Part shown: positions 1 through 9,935 of the stretch, piece by piece
Layout: each line of letters starts with the position of its first letter
Position numbering within the stretch: the first letter of the stretch is position 1
The notes under the pieces: model-generated
The model's database searches: none
Seen by the model: only the letters and a program-made list of their open reading frames with translations
Told to the model about the DNA's origin: nothing
DNA from: Gaertneriomyces semiglobifer
Taxonomy: Eukaryota > Chytridiomycota > Chytridiomycetes > Spizellomycetales > Spizellomycetaceae
Reading direction: 5' to 3'
Length of the DNA stretch: 64,000 bases
Assembly (NCBI GenBank): GCA_025558075.1
Contig: JAHLKF010000021.1
Location: 1 to 64,000 of the forward strand
Position numbers and translations under genes: made by a program

Positions 1-248
1 CCCTAGAGAGAGATCCCTAACCCTAACCCTAACCCTAACCCTAACCCTAACCCTAACCCTAACCCTAACCCTAACCCTAACCCTAACCCTAACCCTAACC
101 CTAACCCTAACCCTAACCCTAACCCCCTAACCCTAACCCTAACCCTAACCCTAACCCTAACCCTAACCCTAACCCTAACCCTAACCCTAACCCTAAAAAA
201 CCCTAACCCTAACCCTAACCCTAACCCTAACCCTAACCCTAACCCTAA
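1..248. repeat. Telomere, (CCCTAA)n
   Basis: About 39 near-perfect CCCTAA units run from about position 15 to 248, with two irregular units (an extra C run near 121 and an A run near 196). The C-rich strand reads 5' to 3' on the plus strand, as expected for a left chromosome end. The first 14 bases (CCCTAGAGAGAGAT) are not telomeric and may be an assembly or library artefact. The array abuts a truncated retroelement ORF with no subtelomeric spacer. Confidence 0.97.
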
Positions 249-1024
249 GTGTGGGCGACGTTGAGATCACCAGCAAAGAAGATAAGTTGTTCCTTGTCAG
301 CGTTAGCAATGTGACGGGCGATGCACTCATGTAAGTCTCGCTTCAGGGTCAAGGCATCAGCGCGCGGGGCGGGATGCATGCCGGCGTTGGGATAATAAGC
401 ATTGATAACGCAGAGTTCGGGAGAGTCGAGGATGAGGATGCGACCGCTGGCATCGGGATGCACGTCGAACTCCGGGAAAGCCGTGATGACCCGTAGATTG
501 GTGAGGTCGGGAAAGAGGTTAGTGCGAACGTAAGTTGCGACACCTTTCACTCCTTTTTGATGAGCAACCGGCAAAGACCAGAAGGATACGTAGCCGGGAA
601 CCTCAGTCAGCGTTGGAGTCAGGTTGGAAGTTTGAAGCTTGACTTCCTGGAAACATGCGATGTCAACGCGATGTTCGTCGAACAGATCGGCAAGGTGAGT
701 GCCGGTGCGGACAAGGTTCCGTATGCTATTCACGTTCCACGAGAAGATACGGTAGCGACGGACATGGAGGTCGTGTGGTTCATCTGGCAGAGGAGCGGAA
801 GGAGACTGAACATGGGCATGGGCAAGTAAAGGGGAGTCCGGCCAGTAAGAGAGGGCCGCTAGACGAAAGTCTTGGTGCAGTGCGGCTTCCGGAGAAGGTG
901 GCAACGGTGGCGCATAGTCAAGACGCAAGACACCAATAAGTGCCTCGCCACTTTCGATGTCGGCGGCGATGGCAGAGCCATCAGAGTCGAGCTCGACCAT
1001 GGGCGCACGGGCCACAGCTGCCAT
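245..1024 (-). CDS. Exonuclease III/APE2-like domain, truncated by telomere
   Basis: 259 residues. After an acidic, Pro-rich leader, an endonuclease/exonuclease/phosphatase fold begins near residue 93: FSWNVNSIR, then CFQEVK (metal-binding Glu), GVKGVATYVR, INAYYPNAG, and GDLNVAHT at the very end. This set resembles cellular AP endonucleases of the ExoIII/APE2 type more than typical LINE endonucleases. The domain stops just after the GDxN motif, where telomere repeats begin, so the C-terminal catalytic Asp-His part is missing. The stop codon TAG (245-247) comes from the telomere repeat. The start follows the previous TGA with no gap, in the same frame, which allows readthrough or reinitiation. 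Confidence 0.8.
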   Translation of the reverse strand: MAAVARAPMVELDSDGSAIAADIESGEALIGVLRLDYAPPLPPSPEAALHQDFRLAALSYWPDSPLLAHAHVQSPSAPLPDEPHDLHVRRYRIFSWNVNSIRNLVRTGTHLADLFDEHRVDIACFQEVKLQTSNLTPTLTEVPGYVSFWSLPVAHQKGVKGVATYVRTNLFPDLTNLRVITAFPEFDVHPDASGRILILDSPELCVINAYYPNAGMHPAPRADALTLKRDLHECIARHIANADKEQLIFFAGDLNVAHT

Positions 1025-2182
1025 TCAAGGAGCGGGCAACGTAGATCGAATGTCGGGAGGTAACCGTGGAGACTGGTCGTCTTCCCAAGCGAGTAGTTCG
1101 GCTGAGGTCAATTGGCGAACATCGTGACAGAGGCCGGTGGAACCGATGCATACTAACCACCGGTGGTTGAATGTCATGTGATACACACTGCGGTTCCACC
1201 CGGTGATACCTCGAACGAGTTCTAGGAAAGGACGACCCAGGATGCAATCGGCGTCGAGATTCTGGATGGAAATGGCACCGAAAGGAATTTGGTGATTGCC
1301 GATCGTCATGACAAGATTATGAACCTCGCCTTCCAAGCCAGGAGAAGCACCGTTGATCATGCGTAATCGTATGGATGAGCGGGAATCGGCAAGGGACCAG
1401 TTATGGCGCCGACGGAGACTAGCATTGACGGCAATCAGGCAACAGCCTCCATCGAGCAGGGAAGTAACCGCTGACTGATTGATGCGTGATTTCAACTGAT
1501 GGGTGTGTGTCTTGGCGAGAGACAGACCGTTCATGCGGTGAACCTGGTGAAGAAGGGGATCCTCGCCCGGTGGACAGTTGTCGATATCATCGGAGCAATA
1601 GGCCGCCAGAACAGGGGCGCGAGTAAGGAAAGCGGCACGCTTGGGCTTGGATGCCAGCTTGAGCGCTTCGGCGACCCGGGTGCGAAGGTACGGCGACCAT
1701 TGCATCAATTCAATCATTGACATGCCTTTGACTTCAACTTCATCGAGGAAAGCGACGACGTCGAACTTGCCCACCTTGTCAAGCATGCTGCGAATGACAG
1801 CCGGCATTCTACGTTCCTTATCCGGGTCACCATCACCGGGATCATGGTCGGTCGAGACGGGGTCAGGTACAGACAGAGCGGGTGCGGACACAGGCTCGGT
1901 AGCGGATGAAGGCGGCGGCACAGCAGGGGCAAAGGAGACGGACTTGGGCCTCTTTGGCGGGACAGGTTGATGTTCGGGTCGGGGAACGGGAGGCGGCGTA
2001 GGCGGTTTGGGACGGGGCGGAGGCAAAGGTACGTCGACGGTAATTTCTTGACGTCTAGGAACAAATGTCGGGCGGGCTCGCTCGCTCGCATTGCGCAGAC
2101 GGGAAGCGACCGTGTCGTCAGCATTCGTGCGGGGACGTTTAAGAGGAGGGCGACGAAGGCGAGTATCAGTGGTATCAGCCAT
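1025..2182 (-). CDS. Retropepsin-like aspartic protease ORF
   Basis: 385 residues from the first ATG, but the same frame is open upstream to 2335, overlapping the Gag end, so this may be made as a Gag-Pro fusion by -1 frameshifting. The N-terminal third is Pro-rich and disordered. The protease part lies near residues 235-330: a LLDGG motif in place of the usual D[ST]G, and an ILGRPFL motif typical of retropepsins about 75 residues later. The DGG variant occurs in some element-encoded and domesticated retropepsins; activity cannot be judged. The ORF ends in TGA followed immediately, in frame, by the ATG of the next ORF. Confidence 0.75.
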   Translation of the reverse strand: MADTTDTRLRRPPLKRPRTNADDTVASRLRNASERARPTFVPRRQEITVDVPLPPPRPKPPTPPPVPRPEHQPVPPKRPKSVSFAPAVPPPSSATEPVSAPALSVPDPVSTDHDPGDGDPDKERRMPAVIRSMLDKVGKFDVVAFLDEVEVKGMSMIELMQWSPYLRTRVAEALKLASKPKRAAFLTRAPVLAAYCSDDIDNCPPGEDPLLHQVHRMNGLSLAKTHTHQLKSRINQSAVTSLLDGGCCLIAVNASLRRRHNWSLADSRSSIRLRMINGASPGLEGEVHNLVMTIGNHQIPFGAISIQNLDADCILGRPFLELVRGITGWNRSVYHMTFNHRWLVCIGSTGLCHDVRQLTSAELLAWEDDQSPRLPPDIRSTLPAP

Positions 2183-2292
2183 ATCAGACGCATCACGTTT
2201 GGCTAGCCAGAGTCGTAGGTCGCTCGTATCCCAGGGTTCAAGGTCGTTATCAGCACGGAGGTGAAGGGTGGTTGGGGCCTTGACGTCCTCCG

Positions 2293-4047
2293 TTACGGTC
2301 GAGCCCCTTCGGGAAAATCCGTCTCGGTAGGTAGATCAGTGATTGTATCGAGGAGGTTGAGGTAGTACTCATCATATTCGGGGTCGTATTCATGGGGAGA
2401 GTCAACATGGACGGACAACATGTGGCCGTGCCAGGTGCTGGTCACTTGATTGGGCGCTGCGGTGCAGTCCCGCTGGTAATGTTGGTCGCTGCCGCATCGA
2501 TAACATCCCACACGACGGCGTTCCCGGTACTGAGGATTGCTAGGTGGGAGAGGAGGCCTGTATGTGGAAGCATCGGTGCCGGCTTGCAAGCGGAGATTCT
2601 TCATGCGGTCCGTGAGCTGATCGACCGGTTGCGTGGAATCGGGAGCCTTACGGGGAGTCGGGCGAGGATTCGCGGGAGGTCGAGGAGCGGAATAGGTGTA
2701 GTTGCGACGTGTGCCCTCTGGCGCAGGCGGAGCCGGCTTGGATGGGACGATAGCACCGAGACCAAGGGAGGGTTGATACGCCGCCCGTTTTTCTGCGAAT
2801 GACACACATTCCTTGATGAGATCCTGGATACTCATGCGGGCAGTGTGATCGAGACCAGTGATATGGTTACTAATTGCTTCGCAGTTAAGACCGGACATGT
2901 AGGCGCGCTGGAGCTGTGGAGTTGTGAGGACAACAGGCACAGTGGCAATCGACGAATTGACATAGTTGAGTTCTTCCTGTAGTGCACGGAAGTCGGCCGA
3001 ATATTGCCGAATGCTCTGTTCGGGACGACGCTGAATTGTGGACAGGCGATGGGAAATGATAGCGGGATCCAAATCCGTGGCCGTCGCGAAGGTAAGCATG
3101 AAGTTACTCCGGACAGAGGGCCAATCCTGTTTGTCTCCCGTGTAGCCGTTGTACCAGGACCAGACGGAGGTGTCCTCGATATCAAGAGCCCTAGCCAACC
3201 AGCAAAAACGGTCCTTGTCTTGAACACCAGATGCAGCCGCAGGAGAATCAAACGCCTGAACCCAGGAGATAACTTTGGAACTGGAGGAGTTGAACCGAGT
3301 GCCGTCGAACTTAGGCAGGCTGCGATCAACAGCAGGACCTTGAGGTTGTGCTTGCCGTTGAGGAGCCATGGAATCCAGACGGCTCAAAAGACGTTCGAAA
3401 ACCGAGATCATCACCGTCACCTGATCTTGGGAGGAAGGCGTCACACCCGCATTGGTAGGTGTTGACACAGGACGCGACAACTTTGCGCGATTCTGGTTGT
3501 GGAGTGTCCCGCCGCCTTGTTGGTAGACATCATGGGCATCAAGCCAGGACTCGATGACACGGCGAACCACATCAACCGACTGCATGGCGTAGCGACGTGG
3601 ATTCGCCTGGCGGGAGAACTGGAAGGCCTTGGCAAGCATAACAGGCCTACCTTGGAGAATAGCCGTTAAAGTTCCGTGGAAGGTAAGTGCGTCACCGTCG
3701 TTCTCGCTGCCATGGACCTCGATGTGGAACTGCAACAGGCCGTAAAGAACCTCAACCGAAATGTGATCATGAATGGTGCGATATAGGCTACAACGGTGCC
3801 CTTGGATACGAATCTCGTCCACGCGGACGAAGTGGTTGATAACGCGAGCGTCGTCTTCGGTCTGACAACCACATTCGGCCGAGACAGGTGTCGGGGAAGG
3901 GTGAGAGTGACCATCGTCTGATGAATCAAGGACGGGACGGGTCTCGCGCCATCCATAGAAAGCATCGTCGGTGGCACCCGGAGTTGGAGACGAGGCAGAG
4001 AGAACGTGCAATGCGGAGCGCACGGGCATGGAAAGACCGTCGGACAT
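2293..4047 (-). CDS. Gag-like protein with CCHC zinc knuckle
   Basis: 584-residue ORF starting at an ATG. The middle (about 240-420) resembles the retrotransposon Gag capsid region: a KFDGTRF-type entry, a WVQAF segment, and a tail with RRPEQSIRQY. A Pro-rich linker follows, then a CCHC knuckle near residue 520 with spacing C-X2-C-X4-H-X4-C. Gag would package the element RNA; the knuckle binds nucleic acid. The C-terminus overlaps the next ORF in the -1 frame, which is open across the last 43 nt (2293-2335). That suggests translational frameshifting, although no perfect slippery heptamer is present (nearest is T TTT CCC). Confidence 0.85.
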   Translation of the reverse strand: MSDGLSMPVRSALHVLSASSPTPGATDDAFYGWRETRPVLDSSDDGHSHPSPTPVSAECGCQTEDDARVINHFVRVDEIRIQGHRCSLYRTIHDHISVEVLYGLLQFHIEVHGSENDGDALTFHGTLTAILQGRPVMLAKAFQFSRQANPRRYAMQSVDVVRRVIESWLDAHDVYQQGGGTLHNQNRAKLSRPVSTPTNAGVTPSSQDQVTVMISVFERLLSRLDSMAPQRQAQPQGPAVDRSLPKFDGTRFNSSSSKVISWVQAFDSPAAASGVQDKDRFCWLARALDIEDTSVWSWYNGYTGDKQDWPSVRSNFMLTFATATDLDPAIISHRLSTIQRRPEQSIRQYSADFRALQEELNYVNSSIATVPVVLTTPQLQRAYMSGLNCEAISNHITGLDHTARMSIQDLIKECVSFAEKRAAYQPSLGLGAIVPSKPAPPAPEGTRRNYTYSAPRPPANPRPTPRKAPDSTQPVDQLTDRMKNLRLQAGTDASTYRPPLPPSNPQYRERRRVGCYRCGSDQHYQRDCTAAPNQVTSTWHGHMLSVHVDSPHEYDPEYDEYYLNLLDTITDLPTETDFPEGARP

Positions 4048-5086
4048 CTTGTGAAGGACCAGGAGATGTGGATGGCTAGAAGAACAGCAACGTCAAAGGA
4101 CCAGGAGGTATGGACCGCTTGTTTTGACTTGGCTTGACAGAGACTTGTTCGCAGAAACCGAGACCGACACGGCAAAACACCGAAACGTACGATCAAAGAG
4201 TACAAGATAATAAAGGGAACCAACGGAGGACGAACTCAGTCAATCGGTGAGAGGATTCGTTGGCGAGTTGACTTGAAATGTGTGAAAACGGTGAAATTCC
4301 CACAGGTTACCTCACAACGCGGAAGAGCAGCAAAAGCAGCGACGAAGGTGGACCAAAGAGCGAACGGAACGCCGGGGTGATGGTATCGATGCCGCCCTAA
4401 GGTCAGGAGTCGATACCGTGCGGTGTGGGTGTGGAAAACCGACTATCGTGAAAGTTCCCACAGAACTTGCCCGGCGAGGTGAAAAGGCACGGAACGACGG
4501 AAACCGGCAAGGAACGAGTCGGGATTCTTGGTGGTGGTGACAAACAGCACAAACAGTGCATTGGTGGGCGAAAGCCGGAGCAATCGACGGTGCGTGTCCG
4601 TAGAACAAAGGAAAACAGGTGAGTTGGGTTCGGAGTTCTAACACTAACAGGCACTTTTAGCGTCCGCTTCTGCTGAAAGCAGGTTCTTGAGAATGATATC
4701 TCCGTAGCGTGCGTTCGTGAATACGGTCTTATACGCTCTTCTCCCCGATTCTCCACCATAAATGGGGACCAGTGTGAAGATATGTATAAGTGTGTATTCG
4801 CGAGGGAAAACCAGAGGACGCGCTAAGTCCCCCTATTTATAAGATCCGGGCGGTCACGTGTCCAAACCCTAACACTAGCGCGGTCCCTTAGTCCTATCGA
4901 ACGTGTTCTACTCACCACACATCACCGCCGACGACGCTATTTACTTCATCGGCTCTATCGGCGAATGATGGGTCGTCCTCTTCATTGTCAACTGGGACAC
5001 GGTACTCCCGCCCACTAACCAGCAAGGCTTACACCTGCTCTAGGAGCTCTAGCAGCCCTGGCCTTCGGCTTCTTTACAAGGGGGGA
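4048..5086 (-). other. Leader/5' region of the Gag element, no gene
   Basis: No convincing ORF. On the minus strand TGGTGGAGAATCGGGG (about 4743-4758) looks like a primer-binding site complementary to a tRNA 3' end ending in CCA, and the sequence 4 nt before it ends in CA. That would fit an LTR occupying about 4762 upward, but I could not find the other LTR edge. A telomere-like CCCTAACAC motif lies near 4866. Confidence 0.35.
4834..4843 (-). promoter_or_regulatory. Candidate TATA box for the Gag-Pro element
   Basis: CTTATAAATA on the minus strand, about 790 bp upstream of the Gag ATG and in the right direction. Seen directly; promoter role inferred. Confidence 0.4.
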
Positions 5087-5544
5087 TGTAGCGGGTTTAG
5101 ACTTCCGCTAGTAAGAAGTAGAAGTATATAGACGCGCCAGTATTAAGGTTAGAGCTATCTTAGTCAGCTAAGTCATGTGATGTAATTTCTGTTGTCGCTT
5201 AAGTCAGCGAGGCCTATAAGAGGGTCGCGCGGACTTATGCGACGAAGATCAGGCAGACATAGATCTAGAAAAATAACACAAGTTTCTAGGCATATCTATA
5301 AGTCCCGTTGCATCTGAGCCAGTAAGGCATCCGACAGTTCTAAGACCAGTGACTGATCATCCTGTCCCCTTAGAATTAGCAGTCTTATAAGTTCTCCGAC
5401 GCCTCTCATCCCTAGCCCTGCAGGCAACAACGCATCTATTATATCGCCGGCGGACTCTTGGACGTCCGGCTCTTAACAAAGGAGATCATTAATAGCGGAG
5501 TAATCCTATTGGAAACCCTACAGTTCGATCATAATCCTTCTACA
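5087..5544 (+). repeat. LTR of a second retroelement family, copy 1
   Basis: 458 bp bounded by TGTAG and CTACA, the inverted ends expected of an LTR. It is nearly identical to the copy at 6035-6492. It is followed directly by the distal part of a copia LTR, so it lies inside copia sequence. No internal domain of this family is present in the window. Confidence 0.75.
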
Positions 5545-6034
5545 CATAGGGATACCCTAACCAGGGCGCGCGCTATGACATGAGTTCTTATCCATATCAG
5601 CACATACACGTGCGTCATGTGCCAATGGGAACGTGACCCATGTGACTGGGTGCCCTAACACCTGGCACGTGATCTTTTCCGTCGGGTGGTTCCCTTATGC
5701 CAGGCATTCAACTGTACTCTTAGAACCTTAGACTTGAATACACATAAGCTTATTAGAAGGACCAGAGCCTCAGCAGGATCCTCTGCAACAGGTTATGAGC
5801 TCCTGGCATTGATAACTGTCACCTGCTTATCTTCTGCCCTTCAGTGTCCAGGTGGAACGGCCCGTTTTTGACGATTCCTCACTTGCCCGAGCGATCACGT
5901 TGATTTCCCAACATACGACGTTCCCAACCCCGTTGATCCCCCTGCCTCCGATTAACGACGCCTGACACCGTTGAGCCGCTCGACCCGCAGTGCCCAGGAG
6001 GAATTCTCGGCCCCCGACAACCTTCCGTCGCTGT
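5545..6034 (+). mobile_element. Copia 5' fragment (partial LTR, leader, first gag codons)
   Basis: 490 bp matching the full copia element from mid-LTR (CATAGGGATACCC) through the primer site and leader to the first gag codons (compare 9690-10323), with internal deletions. The leader-gag junction is damaged: the segment carrying the start-codon region is missing here but present in the next copy. Right end is the same gag position as in the copy at 6493-7057. Confidence 0.8.
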
Positions 6035-6492
6035 TGTAGGGGGTTTAGACTTCCGCTAGTATTAAGTAGGAGTATATAGACGCGCCAGTATTAAGGTTAG
6101 AGCTATCTTAGTCAGCTAAGTCATGTGATGTAATTTCTGTTGTCGCTTAAGTCAGCGAGGCCTATAAGAGGGTCGCGCGGACTTATGCGACGAAGATCAG
6201 GCAGACATAGATCTAGAAAAATAACACAAGTTTCTAGGCATATCTATAAGTCCCGTTGCATCTGAGCCAGTAAGGCATCCGGCAGTTCTAAGACCAGTGA
6301 CTGATCATCCTGTCCCCTTAGAATTAGCAGTCTTATAAGTTCTCCGACGCCTCTCATCCCTAGCCCTGCAGGCAACAACGCATCTATTATATCGCCGGCG
6401 GACTCTTGGACGTCCGGCTCTTAACAAAGGAGATCATTAATAGCGGAGTAATCCTATTGGAAACCCTACAGTTCGATCATAATCCTTCTACA
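6035..6492 (+). repeat. LTR of the second family, copy 2
   Basis: 458 bp with TGTAG/CTACA ends, nearly identical to copy 1 and starting 948 bp after it. Together with the copia fragment that follows, it forms the second unit of a tandem array. Confidence 0.75.
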
Positions 6493-7057
6493 CATAGGGA
6501 TACCCTAACCAGGGCGCGCGCTATGACATGAGTTCTTATCCATATCAGCACATACACGTGCGTCATGTGCCAATGGGAACGTGACCCATGTGACTGGGTG
6601 CCCTAACACCTGGCACGTGATCTTTTCCGTCGGGTGGTTCCCTTATGCCAGGCATTCAACTGTACTCTTAGAACCTTAGACTTGAATACACATAAGCTTA
6701 TTAGAAGGACCAGAGCCTCAGCAGGATCCTCTGCAACAGGTTATGAGCTCCTGGCATTGATAACTGTCACCTGCTTATCTTCTGCCCTTCAGTGTCCAGG
6801 TGGAACGGCCCGTTTTTGACGATTCCTCACTTGCCCGAGCGATCACGTTGATTTCCCAACATACGACGTTCCCAACCCCGTTGATCCCCCTGCCTCCGAT
6901 TAACGACGCCTGACACCGTTGAGCCTCCTGCCTGCGATCAATGACAACTGACACTAATTGCCCCTTGCCTGTGTATAAGAGCTTTCATTTTTAGATGGCC
7001 GCTCGACCCGCAGTGCCCAGGAGGAATTCTCGGCCCCCGACAACCTTCCGTCGCTGT
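6493..7057 (+). mobile_element. Copia 5' fragment, second copy
   Basis: 565 bp, same boundaries as the fragment at 5545-6034 but with about 75 bp more of the leader, including the gag start region. Matches the intact copia at 9690-10323. Confidence 0.8.
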
Positions 7058-7515
7058 TGTAGGGGGTTTAGACTTCCGCTAGTATTAAGTAGGAGTATAT
7101 AGACGTGCTAGTGTTAAGGTTAGAGCTATCTTAGTCAGCTAAGTCATGTGATGTAATTTCTGTTGTCGCTTAAGTCAGCGGGGCCCATAAGAGGGTCGCA
7201 CGGACTTATGCAACGAAGATCAGGCAGACATAGATCCAGAGAGAGAATACAAGGTTCTACTCATATCTATGAGACCCGTCGCATCTGAACGAGTAAGACA
7301 CCCGGCACTTCTAAGACCAGTGACTGCTCATCCTGCCCCCTTAGAATCAGCAGTCTTATAAGTTCTCCGACGCCTCTCATCCCTAGCCCTGCAGGCAACA
7401 ACACATGGATTATACCGCCTGCGGACACTTGGACGTTCGGCTCTTAACAAAGGAGATCATTAGGAGCAGAGTAATTCTCTTGGAAACCCTACCGTCCGAT
7501 CATAATCCTTCTACA
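7058..7515 (+). repeat. LTR of the second family, diverged copy 3
   Basis: 458 bp with TGTAG/CTACA ends but many substitutions relative to copies 1 and 2. On its left is copia gag start sequence; on its right is the 3' tail of a copia polyprotein gene, so the copia interior between the two has been lost. Confidence 0.7.
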
Positions 7516-7933
7516 CTTTTGACAAGTTGCTGACAGCGCCTGACACTGCTGACAAGTTGCTGATGGTGTCTGACACTGCTGACAAGCTGCTGAAGGTGTC
7601 GAACACTGCTGAAAAATGTTGCTGACGGTGTCGTGCATGCACTGAGGGGGGAGTGCTGTAAGGGGGTCCCGGTGACATACACATCATAGGAATACCCTAA
7701 CCAGGGTGTGCGTCATGACGGTGCCGGTGCTTACCTATGTCAGCACCGGCACATGGATCAGGTGCCCTGGTACACGTGACACATGTGGCAGGTACCCTAA
7801 CACCCTGTCATGTGATCTTTTCCATCGGGTGGTTCTCTTATGCCGGACATTCAACTGTACTCTTACTCTTTGAACTTGAATTCATATAAGCTTATCAGAA
7901 GAATCAGAGGATCAGCAGGATCCCTCTGCAACA
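7516..7933 (+). mobile_element. Copia 3' tail remnant plus diverged LTR (7654-7933)
   Basis: 7516-7640 matches the repetitive 3' coding tail of copia (tgacaagttgctgac units), followed by a polypurine tract and a 280-bp LTR that starts TGCTGTAAGGG and ends CTGCAACA. The LTR is clearly diverged from 9659-9935. It has a private 11-bp inverted repeat (GTGCCGGTGCT at 7721-7731, its complement at 7742-7752). Confidence 0.75.
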
Positions 7934-9658
7934 GAAAGTATGATGATGATATTGATAAAGTCCCTGGGGATAACATGTGGTATTAGGTTTAGATATGCAT
8001 ATTCAGCACCAGTGGCTAGCAACTGGAATTCCAAATTGAAATTACATATGGAGACTACTGAACACAATTACCTTTGAATAAACAAAGCTTACCTTACTTA
8101 TTTCTTCTACTATGTAAGCATTTTTTGCTCAACAGAAAGTGCAGCAGTGAGGTACAACTTGCACAAGTACCTAATCCAATTGACAGTATGTGTCAAAATA
8201 TTAGAAAAGCAGTTGTTTGCAAGATGCTTGAGGACGATGACTTTTTCCTTTATTTGATGATGTGTTAACCATGATTCCTTCACCTTTTTGTATTCTTTGG
8301 ACCATTAGCATAAGTTCTCCAAAATACTACAGCGACTATTAAACAGAAATGTGTTCACATCTGAAAACCTCTAGAAACCTAAAACTACAGGGGTTCGTAT
8401 TCCAGGAGTTAGTATTTATGTGTTAAAACAAAATCTGGGGAGAGAGTATTGTTCACAATGGCGTTTTCTGAAGGCGGTCTGGAGAAGGTATGATGACTTG
8501 GATCACCCAAATTGCTCCGCACAGTCTTCACAAACACTCAAATTCTAGGATTTTGTAAGCTGGATTTGCACTCTACCTGAACAACCTGATAGCAACCAAA
8601 TAGCATTCAATCTTTGGTGAACTTGGTGTCCACACATACAATAAAGGACAAGATGGTGTGCCAAAAAATATCAGTGGACCTTATTGTATTTCATGCTGAC
8701 ACACCCACATTTCACAGGACAACCAAATGAAGGCTGAAGCACCTCCAGGCCACCGGGGGCTGCTTAGTGAAACATTCTCAAGGAGAGGAGGGCCATCATT
8801 GTTTGATGAAGATATTAGAACCATCAGCTGCCTCAATGCAAAATGGGCTCCATAGGCAGCTATCATTGTCATGGTGAGAAGAGCATGCCTAAACATTTTT
8901 GCTTGTTCAATAGTGGTCATTTGTAGCAACTATCCACTTTAGTTGCCATTTCTCCTGATGGTCAAAAGTGATTCCGATTGTCCTTCCCTTGTGTTACTTG
9001 GAACCTTGCACAAGGCCCAGGCAGTCCAGGAGGGTTTTCCTTACAAGGACAATAGAAGCAGAGTAGGGTGCCTGTTTCAGAGTCCACATTGCTTGACGAG
9101 TGTATATAGAAAATCGCCCATCATCTTCAAGACTGTGGGTGGAACTTCTACCATCTGTTAACTGCCTTGGTAACCGAGCTCACAGAGATCATGCCACAAG
9201 GTAGGGCACTGGTCAAGTCATTTTGTGTGTTTGTTGTCCGCAACATAAGTGCCACTGGTCACAATATCTCTGTTGGAAAGTGCACATTGTGACAGCAAAG
9301 CACTAGCCACATGAAGCACTGACAGCCCTTGTTAAGGACATGTCATTAACCCCAAGCGCAGGAAGACCTGGAGAAAGGGAGAACCTTGGGTTTTCAGCGG
9401 TTGGGCCACTTGGAAAGTAGTAGTTGGTGGAGGTTGGGTGTCCCACTGATTTATCCATCTCAGAACCAACACTGGGCCAATCATGATATGAAACCCTGAG
9501 CTACTAATCAGAGAACTACTTTGCAACTCACCAATGCGTTGAACACATGTTTCAAGGAGCTTGCTTTACCTATTCAAGCCAGACAATTTAGGTATGCCAG
9601 TGGAATGATATCTCTTGCTGCTTTGAGGGCATCCAAAGGGTGGGTGTTCGGTGGATGT
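7934..9658. other. Low-GC segment of unknown origin
   Basis: About 1.7 kb, visibly more AT-rich than its surroundings. No reading frame exceeds about 82 codons and I recognise no protein. Copia inserted at its right end (GATGT at 9654-9658), and similar low-GC sequence resumes at 15049. It may be a decayed transposon or foreign DNA. Confidence 0.5.
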
Positions 9659-9935
9659 TGTTGTAAGGGGGTCCCGGTGACATACACGTCATAGGGATAC
9701 CCTAACCAGGGCGCGCGCTATGACATGGGTTCTTATCCATATCAGCGCATACACGTGCGTCATGTGCCCATGAGCACGTGACCCATGTGACTGGGCGCCC
9801 TAACACCCGACACGTGACCTTTTCCGTCGGGTGGTTCTCTTATGCCGGGCATTCAACTGTACTCTTAGAACCTCAGACTTGAATACACATAAGCTTATTA
9901 GAAGGACCAAAGCCTCAGCAGGATCCTCTGCAACA
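9659..9935 (+). repeat. Copia 5' LTR
   Basis: 277 bp, TGTTG...CAACA. Contains three CACGTG motifs and two telomere-like stretches (ACCCTAACC and CCCTAACACCC). Confidence 0.93.

Larger units (their letters stand above)
245..5086 (-). mobile_element. Telomere-truncated Gag / protease / exonuclease-domain retroelement
   Basis: Three consecutive minus-strand ORFs (2293-4047, 1025-2182, 245-1024) form one unit transcribed toward the telomere: Gag with a zinc knuckle, a retropepsin-like protease, and an endonuclease/exonuclease/phosphatase domain. The unit is cut at 245 by telomere repeats, so any reverse transcriptase that lay downstream is gone. The upstream border is unclear; I set it at the LTR starting at 5087. 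The module order does not match a standard Ty3 or copia element, and an aspartic protease is unusual in a non-LTR element, so the class stays open. Confidence 0.75.
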
